Assembly: GCA_015063035.1 (NCBI GenBank)
Contig: SUTG01000005.1
Span: forward strand, 1-64,000
DNA length: 64,000 bases
Reading direction: 5' to 3'
DNA from: Methanobrevibacter olleyae
GTDB taxonomy: Archaea > Methanobacteriota > Methanobacteria > Methanobacteriales > Methanobacteriaceae
In this document: piece after piece, positions 44,712 through 53,929 of the stretch
Numbering within the stretch: the stretch's first letter is position 1
Layout: each line of letters begins with the position of its first letter
Translations under genes and position numbers: made by a program
Notes under the pieces: model-generated
Database searches by the model: none
What the model was told of the DNA's origin: nothing
Seen by the model: the letters and a program-made list of their open reading frames with translations, nothing else

Positions 44712-45599
44712 ATAAGCGTTGTGTCTGTGAATACTTTCCTGGTTTTCCTGTCTTGTGGTGATCAATGTGTCATCAGGCAAGTATGAAAATTCCTCAACAA
44801 TCTTTTCATTCATTGTCCTTACACAATCCTCTACAAATACAGGATTCTTATGGGCATTCATGACAACTGCATTTTCATCAGGACGTTTTAAAAGTTCGGA
44901 AATAGGGGAACTCATTGATGATTCGATAATGTCAATCAATTTTTCACCATCGATGTATTCCTTTTCTGGGACTTCTATTAAAATGGTTCCCACTCCTCTT
45001 TGGTTGTGAGAAGCGAAAGTTACAGTGTCCAACACTTTTTGGCAAGTCTCTTCATCTAAGAATTCGAGTAAGTTGCTTTTGTCCACTTCTCTAACGGATT
45101 CCTGTGCACATGGGCATACAGTCATTCCAATAACCTCAGCACCAATAGCTTTTCTAATGCTTATTGTGCCGTCATCTTCACGGATACCAACAGCATTAGC
45201 TATTAATTTAGCCATTTCTTGGGATCTATTGTCAGTTACTGGGGATTCTTTCATAAACATGTAGTCGCTAACCATATTCACTTCAACACGTTTAGCGTAT
45301 TCATGCTTTTCAAGCATCCTATTGACGATATCTGCACAAATTGATTCGACACCATCAGAGTCGCCTTTAGCAACTTCATCAACAACTTCACTGATAGCTT
45401 CAGGAGTTCTAGACATATGTGTGCCTTTTTGAGTGCTTGGCAAATCTACGAAAGCATCAAAAGTAGGCAATAATATGATCGGTCTTTTTTCTTTTCTTTT
45501 AAGAGTTAAAAGTTTTTTGACACCAGTAACACCTACTCTACTTAAGTGAATAGGGATACGTGGTTCATCATCTTGTGTGTCTGGGAGACAAACTACCAT
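44661..45599 (-). CDS. mptA: GTP cyclohydrolase IV MptA
   Basis: 312-aa Fe(II)-dependent enzyme of the FolE2/MptA family that converts GTP to a cyclic phosphate dihydroneopterin, the first step of methanopterin synthesis. Blocks: DTQDDEPRIPIHLSRVGV at the start, DLPSTQKGTHMSRTPEA, GMTVCPCAQESV (catalytic Cys region) and ASHNQRGVGTI. The ORF start lacks a clear ribosome-binding site; a poly-T region follows upstream. The 3' end belongs to a tandem duplication. Confidence 0.93.
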   Translation of the reverse strand: MVVCLPDTQDDEPRIPIHLSRVGVTGVKKLLTLKRKEKRPIILLPTFDAFVDLPSTQKGTHMSRTPEAISEVVDEVAKGDSDGVESICADIVNRMLEKHEYAKRVEVNMVSDYMFMKESPVTDNRSQEMAKLIANAVGIREDDGTISIRKAIGAEVIGMTVCPCAQESVREVDKSNLLEFLDEETCQKVLDTVTFASHNQRGVGTILIEVPEKEYIDGEKLIDIIESSMSSPISELLKRPDENAVVMNAHKNPVFVEDCVRTMNEKIVEEFSYLPDDTLITTRQENQESIHRHNAYAEKVSTLGSLKEELNL

Positions 45600-46137
45600 T
45601 TTTGTTTACCTTCTTTAATTTGTTAAAAATAAATATTATTTTTTTATTACAAGAATTTTTACAATTAATGAATTTTTTAATTTTCATAATAAAATAAATA
45701 GTTTTTATTTTCTATATTTAAAATACTATAATTGTATGTTTATATATTTTTTGTATAAATGTTTAATATAATTTTCTATAATGGATTGTTTTCAAAAGGA
45801 TTTTTATAAATTTGTTTACGAAAGCAGTATGAAAGCAGTGTAAATAGTTTAAAAGTAATATGAAAGTAGTGTATAAGTAGTGTAAATAGTTTAAAAGTAA
45901 TATGAAAGTAGTGTATAAGTAGTGTAAATAGTTTAAAGAGATGGAAATAATTAAAAATAGTTTAAAATCAGTAAAAATTTTAAAAAAGATTTAAAAATAG
46001 GAATTTTTTAAAGGGGTTAATAAAGAGATTAAAAATGGATTAACAATAATTAGAATAATTTTATAATTATTAAAAGGGATTTAATTATGAAAATTATTTA
46101 ATTACCATTATCCAATTTTAAAATGAACTTAAAAAGT
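45600..46137. repeat. Spacer between mptA and lrp with 42-bp tandem repeat
   Basis: 538 bp, no ORF. GTGTAAATAGTTTAAARG occurs at 45838, 45880 and 45922, with the intervening AAGTAATATGAAAGTAGTGT making a 42-bp unit. The mptA promoter should lie within 45600-45780 (for example the TATATTTTTTG-rich area near 45750), and the repeats lie upstream of it. Confidence 0.75.
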
Positions 46138-46617
46138 TTAGAGGATATTAGCAGATCCAATATCTTCTTTTACAATGTTAAGTACAGTTTGTGTAATTGT
46201 TTTTTCAATACAACCGGATTTAAGTAATTCTTTAAGGAATTTGTCTAATTCATCGGTATCTTTAAATTTCGCAATTACAATAGCATCATATTGGCCAGTA
46301 ACGTCATAAAGGCCGACAACATTTTTGTTGTTAGAGATTTCAGCTTCCCAAGCTTCCAATTCTTGACCTTTTACATTAACGCCAATAATGCTTGTAAGCG
46401 CATAACCTAATTTCTTATGGTTCAATACTGGTGCAAATTTTTCAATTACTCCAGATTTAAGCATTTTATCGATACGATTGTGTACAGTTCCTACAGAAAT
46501 TCCTAAATCACGTGATATTTGTCTGTATGAAATTCTAACATCATCATTGATGATTTTTAGAATTTTAATATCAGTTTCGTCTAATTTGATTATTTCATCG
46601 TTCTTTTTTGCACACAT
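46138..46617 (-). CDS. Lrp/AsnC family transcriptional regulator
   Basis: 159-aa protein. The N-terminal winged helix-turn-helix is at about residues 12-60 (LDETDIKILKIINDDVRISY, then ISRDLGISVGTVHNRIDKM), followed by the C-terminal ligand-binding RAM domain with VVGLYDVTGQYDAIV. Such proteins sense amino acids and control transport or nitrogen metabolism genes. Start set at ATG 46617 behind GTGA. The longer frame to 46650 is leader. Two ATTGCAATTT copies 30 bp apart in its leader suggest self-regulation. Confidence 0.9.
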   Translation of the reverse strand: MCAKKNDEIIKLDETDIKILKIINDDVRISYRQISRDLGISVGTVHNRIDKMLKSGVIEKFAPVLNHKKLGYALTSIIGVNVKGQELEAWEAEISNNKNVVGLYDVTGQYDAIVIAKFKDTDELDKFLKELLKSGCIEKTITQTVLNIVKEDIGSANIL

Positions 46618-47090
46618 GATTTTCACTTTTTCAATTTTTCTTGATTGCAATTTTTAAAGGGGGTTTTTTAATCATTGCAATTTAAGTTTCGTGTTAAATT
46701 GTTTATATAAAGTATAACAATATTAATTTTGTCCTAATTTATATATAAAACTTTTCTTATTTTTCTTATTTTTTTCTAATTTTTCATAAATTTAATTATT
46801 ATTTGTTTATTTAATTTTTTAATAAATATTTTTAAATTAAATTTTATTTAAAATATTTAAAGTATATTTTACTAATTGGTTGTTCTTAATTTTTAATTTT
46901 AGAATGAATATTTTAATATAATGGCCTAATCTTTCATTAAATCAATTTTAACTCATTATCCTTATTCAAAATACTTAATTAAGTATAGTATTGCATTTTT
47001 TTTCATTTGTCCAATTTCTTGATAATCTTGCTAATTATTGCTTCGTTCATTCACTTAATTCCTTGATAAGTTTCTAGATAATCGCATCCT
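46618..47090 (-). promoter_or_regulatory. lrp promoter/leader and trm1 3' region
   Basis: 473 bp without ORF. TATA box TTTATATAAAC (minus strand) at 46701-46711; exact ATTGCAATTT repeats at 46644-46653 and 46674-46683 between the expected start of transcription and the ATG. The right end (47046 onward) is a duplication of the trm1 3' end. The middle is plain AT-rich DNA. Confidence 0.5.
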
Positions 47091-47113
47091 TCATTCACTT
47101 AATTCCTTGATAA
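47046..47113. repeat. Duplicated trm1 3' end (44-bp period)
   Basis: TTCATTCACTTAATTCCTTG, which covers the trm1 stop codon at 47090-47113, recurs exactly at 47046-47069. A weaker partial copy lies near 47016. Confidence 0.8.
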
Positions 47114-48290
47114 TATCCATCAATTCCTTATTGCTTGCATTGGTCTTTATCCCAAGAGGGCTGTAATGGGTTTTCACCGCAATGAACCCTTCTTCCTTAA
47201 GCTTATCGAATACCTTGTCAAACTTAGGTGCACTGATTTTCAAGGCTCTGCAGACTTTGTGGATATCGTAAAATGTGCTTGGTGCATTTGCCTCTATCTT
47301 GCAGGAATTCAATAACTTCAAGACATTTTCTTTTTGCTTTAGATCTTTTTCTTCAGCTATTTCAATCATAGAATCAATGAACTCCTCATTTTGCACAGGA
47401 CCTAACCACATTGGCCCAGCCACTATTAATTTTTCACCGCATTCCGGACAGAATTCAGGTACGCTTGATGCAAGGCCTTTGTACTCGCTTCTATATAGGC
47501 AATGTTTGCAATGTGCAATATAGCCAATGCTTTTTAATGACTTGTCTGTTGCCTTTGAACCTTTCCTTACTTTCAGGTAGGTCCTCATGTAATGCTCGCT
47601 ACTGTGTGACATTTTCACTTCAATGTATTTCTGATACTTTGCAAGTGTGAGTGCAGCAAATCCAATGAGAATCCTTATGCCGTTTTCATGGCAATATTCG
47701 CTTTTGTATGGCTGTGCATTGTATTTTCTAATGCAAGGCTCTTCGTAGGTACCGCAAAGGCAGGAAGTGTCTGTTGCAGTTAAGCATAGAAGGGAATCCC
47801 TTTTTAGGTTATAACCTGCAGAGTCTACAAATGGGGAGGGAGTTCCAAATGGGTCAATGTCAATGACATCGAATCTGCCCATATTACTTCGAAGCTCATT
47901 GTTAGCTTCCTTTTGATCTATTTCAACTTCAACATCATTAAGTTCTGCATTGATTCGGGTAAATTCATTGGCAAGGGGGCTGATGTCATTTATTGAAACA
48001 TCTCCAACTCCATCAATTTCCTTTTTATAGCGTATTCCCCTTATTCCACTTCCACCAAATAAGTCACAGATGTTTATTTCCCTATCCACTTCCCTTTGGT
48101 ACGCTTGAAGTGCAAGGATGGAATTGTCCCTATTGAATTCCATTCGAGGGTTATAAAAAACAGGAGCATCAGATGAAACCTTATCAAAATCAGGGAATTT
48201 GATTTGAACTTTGCCCTCTTCGATGATTTTCAATTCATCTTCGCCATACTCCCTTATTTCGGTGTTGTAGTTATCGTGATTATTTTCCAT
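47091..48290 (-). CDS. trm1: tRNA (guanine26-N2)-dimethyltransferase
   Basis: 399-aa SAM enzyme making m2,2G26 in tRNA. FYNPRMEFNRDNSILALQ and CDLFGGSGIRGIRY form the SAM-binding start, DIDPFGTPSPFVDSA is the catalytic motif, and CKHCLYRS ... CPECGEKL (about residues 265-295) is a zinc ribbon. The C-terminal winged-helix-like domain completes the family length. Its last codons are duplicated downstream. Confidence 0.95.
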   Translation of the reverse strand: MENNHDNYNTEIREYGEDELKIIEEGKVQIKFPDFDKVSSDAPVFYNPRMEFNRDNSILALQAYQREVDREINICDLFGGSGIRGIRYKKEIDGVGDVSINDISPLANEFTRINAELNDVEVEIDQKEANNELRSNMGRFDVIDIDPFGTPSPFVDSAGYNLKRDSLLCLTATDTSCLCGTYEEPCIRKYNAQPYKSEYCHENGIRILIGFAALTLAKYQKYIEVKMSHSSEHYMRTYLKVRKGSKATDKSLKSIGYIAHCKHCLYRSEYKGLASSVPEFCPECGEKLIVAGPMWLGPVQNEEFIDSMIEIAEEKDLKQKENVLKLLNSCKIEANAPSTFYDIHKVCRALKISAPKFDKVFDKLKEEGFIAVKTHYSPLGIKTNASNKELMDIIKELSE

Positions 48291-48347
48291 ATTATTGTTC
48301 CTTGTTATTTTTGATATTTAATTAATATTTATTTTTTATTTTATTTA

Positions 48348-48503
48348 AATAAGTTTAAGAATTTTAAGTAAAACTAATGTGAGATTTTTATTTTATTTTA
48401 ATAAGTTTAAGAATTTTAAGTAAAACTAATGTGAGATTTTTATTTTATTTTAATAAGTTTAAGAATTTTAAGTAAAACTAATATAAGATTAGGAATAAAT
48501 AGT
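48348..48503. repeat. 52-bp tandem repeat x 3 upstream of trm1 and the DegT gene
   Basis: AATAAGTTTAAGAATTTTAA begins at 48348, 48400 and 48452 (exact 52-bp period), each followed by GTAAAACTAATRTRAGATT. It lies in the divergent promoter region, so both genes may be affected. Confidence 0.9.
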
Positions 48504-48599
48504 TATTATATAATATTTAATAGAAAAATTTTGAAATAACTAATAATAAACCCTATTTAATTAAGTTATTAATAGTAATTATTCATTTTAGGTGAAAAT

Positions 48600-49694
48600 A
48601 TGGCAGACATTAAAGTTTCAATAGCTAGTCCTGTTATTGAAGAAGAGGAAATAAATGCAGTAATTGATGTAATGAAATCTGGTATGATTGCACAAGGACC
48701 AAAAGTAATTGAGTTTGAAGAGGAATTTGCAAAATATGTAGGTGCAAAGTATGGAATTGCAACCAATTCCGGGACTTCTGCATTGCATGTAGCTCTTTTA
48801 GCAGCTGGAATTGGCGAAGGGGATGAAGTGATTACAACTCCATTCACATTTGCAGCTACTGGAAACTCCATTTTATACACCGGCGCTCGCCCTGTATTTG
48901 TTGATATAGATCCTGAAACATTTACCATCGATCCTGCAAAGATTGAAGAGGCAATCACTGACAAGACTAAAGCAATTATGCCTGTTCAATTATATGGGCA
49001 AGCTGCAGATATGGGACCTATTATGAAAATCGCAAAAGATCATGACTTGATTGTAATTGAAGATGCGGCACAAGCTCATGGTGCTGAATACAATGGTGAA
49101 AAGGTTGGTAACCTTGGAGATATGGCTTGCTTTAGTTTCTATCCTACCAAAAACATGACCACCAGTGAAGGTGGTATGATCACTACAAACAATGAGGAAT
49201 TTGCAGAGAATGCAAAAGTCTTCAGAGCTCATGGTTCCGCTACCAAATATCATCATGATGTTTTAGGTTATAACTTCAGGATGACTGACATTGCTGCAGC
49301 TATTGGTTTAGAGCAACTTAAAAAAATAGATTCCTTCAATGCAAAAAGAATTGAAAATGCTAAATGCCTCAATGAAGGATTAAAGGATATTGAAGCTATT
49401 GAAACCCCAGTTTTAAAAGATGCTTGCAAGCATGTATACCACCAATACACAATCAAGATTAAAGATGGAAAAAGAGATGAATTGTCTGATTATTTAATTG
49501 AAAATGGTATTGGCAATGGAATTTACTATCCAATTCCTCTTTACAACCAAGTTCTCTATAAGGAATTAGGCTATGACCAAGCTCTTCCAGTAACTGATGA
49601 GATAGTAGAAGAAGTTTTATCTCTTCCTATTCATGCAAAGCTCACTCAAGAAGACTTGGATTATATTATTAAAACAATTAAAGAATTCTTTTAA
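48600..49694 (+). CDS. DegT/DnrJ/EryC1/StrS family sugar aminotransferase
   Basis: 364-aa PLP enzyme of the sugar nucleotide aminotransferase family. [41 protein letters not shown] and [13 protein letters not shown] precede the PLP lysine in [14 protein letters not shown]. It would make a UDP- or GDP-amino sugar for surface glycan or protein glycosylation. No other sugar genes are adjacent, so the exact product is open. Good AGGTGAAAAT site. Confidence 0.9.
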   Translation: MADIKVSIASPVIEEEEINAVIDVMKSGMIAQGPKVIEFEEEFAKYVGAKYGIATNSGTSALHVALLAAGIGEGDEVITTPFTFAATGNSILYTGARPVFVDIDPETFTIDPAKIEEAITDKTKAIMPVQLYGQAADMGPIMKIAKDHDLIVIEDAAQAHGAEYNGEKVGNLGDMACFSFYPTKNMTTSEGGMITTNNEEFAENAKVFRAHGSATKYHHDVLGYNFRMTDIAAAIGLEQLKKIDSFNAKRIENAKCLNEGLKDIEAIETPVLKDACKHVYHQYTIKIKDGKRDELSDYLIENGIGNGIYYPIPLYNQVLYKELGYDQALPVTDEIVEEVLSLPIHAKLTQEDLDYIIKTIKEFF

Positions 49695-49793
49695 ATGATT
49701 TTCTTTAATTGATCTATTCTTTTTTTATTTCTTTTAATTTTTTATATTATTTTAATTATTTTATTTATTTTTTAATTTGATTTTTCTTATTTT

Positions 49794-50096
49794 TCACATT
49801 CTTTTTTCTACAGATTTTACTTTTTCTTCTAATGTTCTGTTTTCCTTATCTCTTCTATCATCTATTTTTAGAACTGTGTAAACCCTTGGTGCTCCCATTT
49901 CAAAAATAGATTCCTGAACCTCCCCACAAACCTCATATAATTTTTTCAAGTCTTCTGTTTCGATTTGAGTCCCCATGGCGGTTATTTGATAATTCAACCC
50001 ACTTTTCTCTATTATCCGTGCTGCTTTTGCAACATATTTGCCAACACTTGACTCTTCGATTCCCATAGGTATAATACATAAATCTGCTGTAATCAT
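49794..50096 (-). CDS. MTH1187-family thiamine-binding-type protein
   Basis: 100-aa ferredoxin-like-fold protein of the MTH1187/YkoF-like family (DUF77). ITADLCIIPMGIEESSVGKYV at the start (described only; 21 residues shortened to CIIPMG and ESSVGKYV), then YQITAMGTQIE and GAPRVYTVLKIDDR match the family. Members bind thiamine or a related ligand. ATG 50096 gives the family length; the upstream extension to 50144 is AT-rich leader without ribosome-binding site. It is divergent from the next gene. Confidence 0.85.
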   Translation of the reverse strand: MITADLCIIPMGIEESSVGKYVAKAARIIEKSGLNYQITAMGTQIETEDLKKLYEVCGEVQESIFEMGAPRVYTVLKIDDRRDKENRTLEEKVKSVEKRM

Positions 50097-50176
50097 AGTT
50101 ATTATTTTATACTTGTTAGAATATAAATTTATTAAGAAATTCAATTTAACAATTATTTTAATTTTTAAGTGGTATC

Positions 50177-51040
50177 ATGAGCATAAAGAAAGAAGAGTTT
50201 AATGAAATGATTTTCACCAGAATCAATGACTTGATCAATGAATATGAATTGATTAAAGAAGGTGAAAAAATAGCTATTGCATTGTCTGGTGGTAAAGACA
50301 GTGTTTTGACTCTTTATGCACTAAAAAATTATCATGAGAATTGCGGCTTTGATTTTGAGCTTGTAGCCATTTCTGTTGATGAAGGAATAGAAGGCTATCG
50401 TCAACATGGAATAGATGCAGCAGTGAACAATGCAAAACTTTTGGATATTCCACTTATTCAAAAATCCTTTAAGGATGAGGAAGGATTTGCATTGGATGAA
50501 ATTTATTCTTATTTTAAAAGCGCTTGCATTCCATGTGGAGTCTTTAGGCGTAATATTCTAAATAAAACAGCTTATGAGATAGGGGCTGATAAGATCGCTA
50601 CTGGACATAATCTTGATGATGAAATCCAATCATTTTTAATGAGCTTTTCAAGAGGGGATACTGTAAAGTTCTCTAAATTTGGTCCAGAATTAAATCAAAT
50701 CCATGAAAAGTTGGTTCCAAGAATTAAGCCATTATGGAACACACCGGAAAAAGAGGTAGGCATGTGGGCTATTCTTAATGGAATTGAAATTCATTTGGAT
50801 GAATGCCCTTATTCTAATCTTTCCTTAAGGGCTAAGATTAAGGAGTTTTTAAACAATACGGAATCAAAGCATCCTGGAACTAAAGAAAATGTTTTGGAAT
50901 CATTTAAGCAGATACTGGATGTTGAAAACATTAGAACAGTTCTAAATGAATGTGAAAGATGTGGAGAGCCAACATCCGCTAAGATTTGTAAAGCTTGTGA
51001 GATTAAGGATATTGTTTATGAAAATCTTGATGAAAAATGA
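50177..51040 (+). CDS. tRNA 2-thiolation protein, NcsA/TtuA-type
   Basis: 287-aa ATP pyrophosphatase. [11 protein letters not shown] is the PP-loop, [11 protein letters not shown] has the catalytic/cluster Cxx[15 protein letters not shown] follows, and the C-terminus has a four-Cys zinc ribbon ([16 protein letters not shown]). It would add sulfur to U34 or U54 of tRNA. Unlike TtuA enzymes it shows no N-terminal CxxC zinc finger; the frame opens directly with a charged helix. Start ATG 50177 behind AAGTGGTATC. Confidence 0.88.
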   Translation: MSIKKEEFNEMIFTRINDLINEYELIKEGEKIAIALSGGKDSVLTLYALKNYHENCGFDFELVAISVDEGIEGYRQHGIDAAVNNAKLLDIPLIQKSFKDEEGFALDEIYSYFKSACIPCGVFRRNILNKTAYEIGADKIATGHNLDDEIQSFLMSFSRGDTVKFSKFGPELNQIHEKLVPRIKPLWNTPEKEVGMWAILNGIEIHLDECPYSNLSLRAKIKEFLNNTESKHPGTKENVLESFKQILDVENIRTVLNECERCGEPTSAKICKACEIKDIVYENLDEK

Positions 51041-51106
51041 GTTTTATTTTATAACAAACGAACAAAATAAATTTTGTCAAAAAAAAAAGAAAAAAGAAAT
51101 TAAAAA

Positions 51107-52048
51107 TTAATTTCTTATTATGACAAACGCCATATAGAGTATGAATAAGGCAACCAATATTGCACCTTCTTTTTTATCCACTTCGTTTTTACTATAAGAG
51201 AATATTGCACCGATTATTGTAATCACAGTCATTAAAGCTATATCTGAAACCATTTCAGGTGCAATTGGAAGTGGTATGATTGCACTGCTTATACCTAAAA
51301 TAAATAAGATATTGAAGATGCTTGATCCAAGTACGTTACCGATTACAATACCATTGTCCCCTTTTTTAAGTGCAGTTACAGATGTAACAAGTTCAGGCAA
51401 GGAAGTTCCTATTGCAACAATAGTAAGACCAATAAGCACATCACTTAATCCAAATGCCCCTGCAATGAAACTTGCACCATCTACAACCAAATCAGAACCT
51501 ATAATGATACCTGCAATACCTATAATAATGTAAATGAATGCTTTTGGTATTGAAAGTTTAACTTCAATCTCTTCTGACATAGCTTCCTTATCTTGTCTTG
51601 CTTCCTGTACAAGACGGTAAACATAAGCGATAATGATAATTAAGAAGATTATGCCGCAGAGTCTGCTTATCTCTCCAAATATGACAGCTATTGCAAGCAG
51701 ACCTATTGTTGAGATGACTAAAAATGGAAAATCCCTTTTTATTAGAATTTTATCTACAGTCAAAGTTCCAAGCAATGCAGAAACACCAATAACCTCTAAT
51801 ATATTGAAGATATTACTACCTACAACGTTACCTAAGGATATCGCATTGGTTCCAGCAAATGCTGAGGTGATTGACACAGCTGCCTCAGGAGCACTTGTAC
51901 CAAATGCCACAATGGTCAAGCCTACAATGATTGTAGGTATCTTTAAATTGTATGCAACATTACTTGCACCATCTACAAATACATCTGCACCTTTTATTAA
52001 AAGCACAAATCCTATTATAAGTAAAATAATTTGAATAATTAATTCCAT
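51107..52048 (-). CDS. Sodium/calcium exchanger family protein (CaCA, YrbG-type)
   Basis: 313-aa membrane protein with two homologous halves of five helices. Each half has the exchanger alpha repeat: VAFGTSAPEAAVSI with GNVVGSNIFN, and VAIGTSLPELVTSV with GNVLGSSIFNILFILG. It exchanges Na+ or H+ for Ca2+ or another cation. Start at ATG 52048 behind GGAGAATAAT. It lies ten bases after the CNNM/CorC gene, suggesting a cation-handling operon. Confidence 0.92.
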   Translation of the reverse strand: MELIIQIILLIIGFVLLIKGADVFVDGASNVAYNLKIPTIIVGLTIVAFGTSAPEAAVSITSAFAGTNAISLGNVVGSNIFNILEVIGVSALLGTLTVDKILIKRDFPFLVISTIGLLAIAVIFGEISRLCGIIFLIIIIAYVYRLVQEARQDKEAMSEEIEVKLSIPKAFIYIIIGIAGIIIGSDLVVDGASFIAGAFGLSDVLIGLTIVAIGTSLPELVTSVTALKKGDNGIVIGNVLGSSIFNILFILGISSAIIPLPIAPEMVSDIALMTVITIIGAIFSYSKNEVDKKEGAILVALFILYMAFVIIRN

Positions 52049-52058
52049 TATTATTCTC

Positions 52059-53408
52059 CTAATCCTCTTTGCTTTCAAGATCCAATTTATTTGCATCCTC
52101 TTCGTTGACGGTTACCAAGATCTTATCAATATGGTTTGCATCCATATCCATAATCTCAAAGGTAAACTTGCCTTCATGGAATATTTCACCTGTATCTGGG
52201 ATTTTGCCTGCATGTGAAAGGATAAATCCTGCAATGGTTGTGTATCCGTCTTCAACTTCATTTGGCATTTCCTTTTCAATTTCAAACAAGTCCTTAAAGT
52301 CTTCAATAGAGAATCTGCCGTCAATTAACCATGAATTGTCTTTTCTTTCAATTGCTTTAGGATCATCTTCCTCATCGATACCCGGAATGTCTCCTACGAT
52401 TCCTTCAAGAAGGTCATTCAATGTAATCAATCCTGCAACACTTCCGAATTCATCTACAACAAGCACCATATGGACATATTCCCGGTTTTCCTTAAACTCT
52501 TGAAGCAAGTCCATTGCAAGCATGTTTTCAGGAACTACCAATGGAGATTTAATGGTTTCTTTAATATCTATTTCTTTACCTGAAAATATTTCACTTAATA
52601 GGTCTTTAGCTTGAACAACACCGATGAAATCATCTAACTCCCCTTCAGCTACAGGGAAAATGGATCTTTTACTGTTAATGATTCTTTCCTTGTTTTCTTC
52701 CATGTCATCTTCCAAATCTATCCAGATGATTTCACTTCTTGGAGTCATTATCATATCCACTTTTTGGTCATCTAAACGGAAAACCCTTTTAATGATGTCT
52801 TCTTCTTCCTCAGCAATGGTTCCGTCTTCAATACCCTCTTCAATAAGAAGCTTGACTTCCTCTTCTGTTACAACATCCTCTTTTGGCTTTGAACCAACGA
52901 TTCTTAAAGCAAGATTGGTTGAACTGTCAAGCAATCTGACAACTGGCTTGCAAATCCATGAACTTACTTGCATGAATTTTGCAGTTTGCAATGAATATCC
53001 TTCAGGGTCATTCAATGCCATTCTTTTAGGTACAATTTCACCAACCAAGATTGTGAAGTATGTAGTTACAAGAATAACAACAATGAAGCTTAATTGGTAA
53101 CTGTAAGGAATGTATGGGCTTAAAAAATTACCCATAGGTTCAGAAAAAGTACTTCCACCAATTGCCCCTGTGATAATTGCAGTAAATGTTATACCAATTT
53201 GCACAGTTGATAAAAAGTCACTGACATTATCCATAGAGTCTAAAACAAGTAATGCTCTTTTATCCCCTTCATCTGCGATTTTTTGCATCCTAATTCTTCT
53301 AGTGGATACAACAGCAATTTCAGCAAGGGAGAAAAGCCCATTTAACACAATTAAAATTATTATTACTAAAATTTCAATTCCTATAATTATTATCGAGTCC
53401 ATTTCCAT
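52059..53408 (-). CDS. CNNM/CorC (HlyC/TlyC) family cation transport protein
   Basis: 449-aa protein in family order: an N-terminal CNNM (DUF21) membrane domain with three to four helices (residues 1-180), a CBS pair (about 215-335, MTPRSEIIWID and VVDEFGSVAGLITLNDLLE), and a C-terminal CorC_HlyC domain (WLIDGRFSIEDF). CNNM/CorC proteins export Mg2+ or Na+ and sense Mg-ATP through the CBS pair. First gene of the operon with the CaCA exchanger. ATG 53408 chosen; 53402 is possible. Confidence 0.9.
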   Translation of the reverse strand: MEMDSIIIIGIEILVIIILIVLNGLFSLAEIAVVSTRRIRMQKIADEGDKRALLVLDSMDNVSDFLSTVQIGITFTAIITGAIGGSTFSEPMGNFLSPYIPYSYQLSFIVVILVTTYFTILVGEIVPKRMALNDPEGYSLQTAKFMQVSSWICKPVVRLLDSSTNLALRIVGSKPKEDVVTEEEVKLLIEEGIEDGTIAEEEEDIIKRVFRLDDQKVDMIMTPRSEIIWIDLEDDMEENKERIINSKRSIFPVAEGELDDFIGVVQAKDLLSEIFSGKEIDIKETIKSPLVVPENMLAMDLLQEFKENREYVHMVLVVDEFGSVAGLITLNDLLEGIVGDIPGIDEEDDPKAIERKDNSWLIDGRFSIEDFKDLFEIEKEMPNEVEDGYTTIAGFILSHAGKIPDTGEIFHEGKFTFEIMDMDANHIDKILVTVNEEDANKLDLESKED

Positions 53409-53664
53409 TAAATCCTTAAACAATTTATATTTTAAAATTTTTTTAATTAAAAATAAATCTTTTTCTTTATAATATATTTAGTTATATTTATATAAAGATT
53501 TTTTTATAAGCAATATGATATTTATTAGTTCTATTTATAAATTTAATGTTTTTTCAGCATTTGAATTGCAAATCTTTTATAATTTATTAATATTTTTGTT
53601 ATATTTTACATAATTTTTTTAATATTTGAATAGTTTTTTAAAATTAAATGTGTGTGAAATATAA

Positions 53665-53925
53665 TTATAATTCTTTCATTTTCCTATCAATCTGATTGAG
53701 AAACTTATTCTGCTTAAATTCTTCTGCAGTGCTGAACATGGATTCTCCATAGATTTCCTCTTGCAACTTTTGAACGGCATATGTTGCGTCCTCTGCAGTT
53801 TCCACCCTTTGAAGGATTCTGCGACTTTTCACCTTAATGGTTTTTCCACATGTGCATTTTCTTGTAGCAACACCTTTCTTAGCATATAACACCCTTCCAC
53901 AGTCGCATCTGAATATCAAGTACAT
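53665..53925 (-). CDS. DUF1922 zinc-ribbon-like protein
   Basis: 86-aa protein. The N-terminal part has CDCGRVLYAKKG and RKCTCGKTIKV, four cysteines forming a zinc-ribbon-like site; the rest is helical. It matches the DUF1922 family known from Methanothermobacter. Function unknown. Start ATG 53925 behind a strong GGAGG located in the 3' end of the TraB gene; the two are 4 bp apart and surely co-transcribed. Confidence 0.85.
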   Translation of the reverse strand: MYLIFRCDCGRVLYAKKGVATRKCTCGKTIKVKSRRILQRVETAEDATYAVQKLQEEIYGESMFSTAEEFKQNKFLNQIDRKMKEL

Positions 53926-53929
53926 ATTT

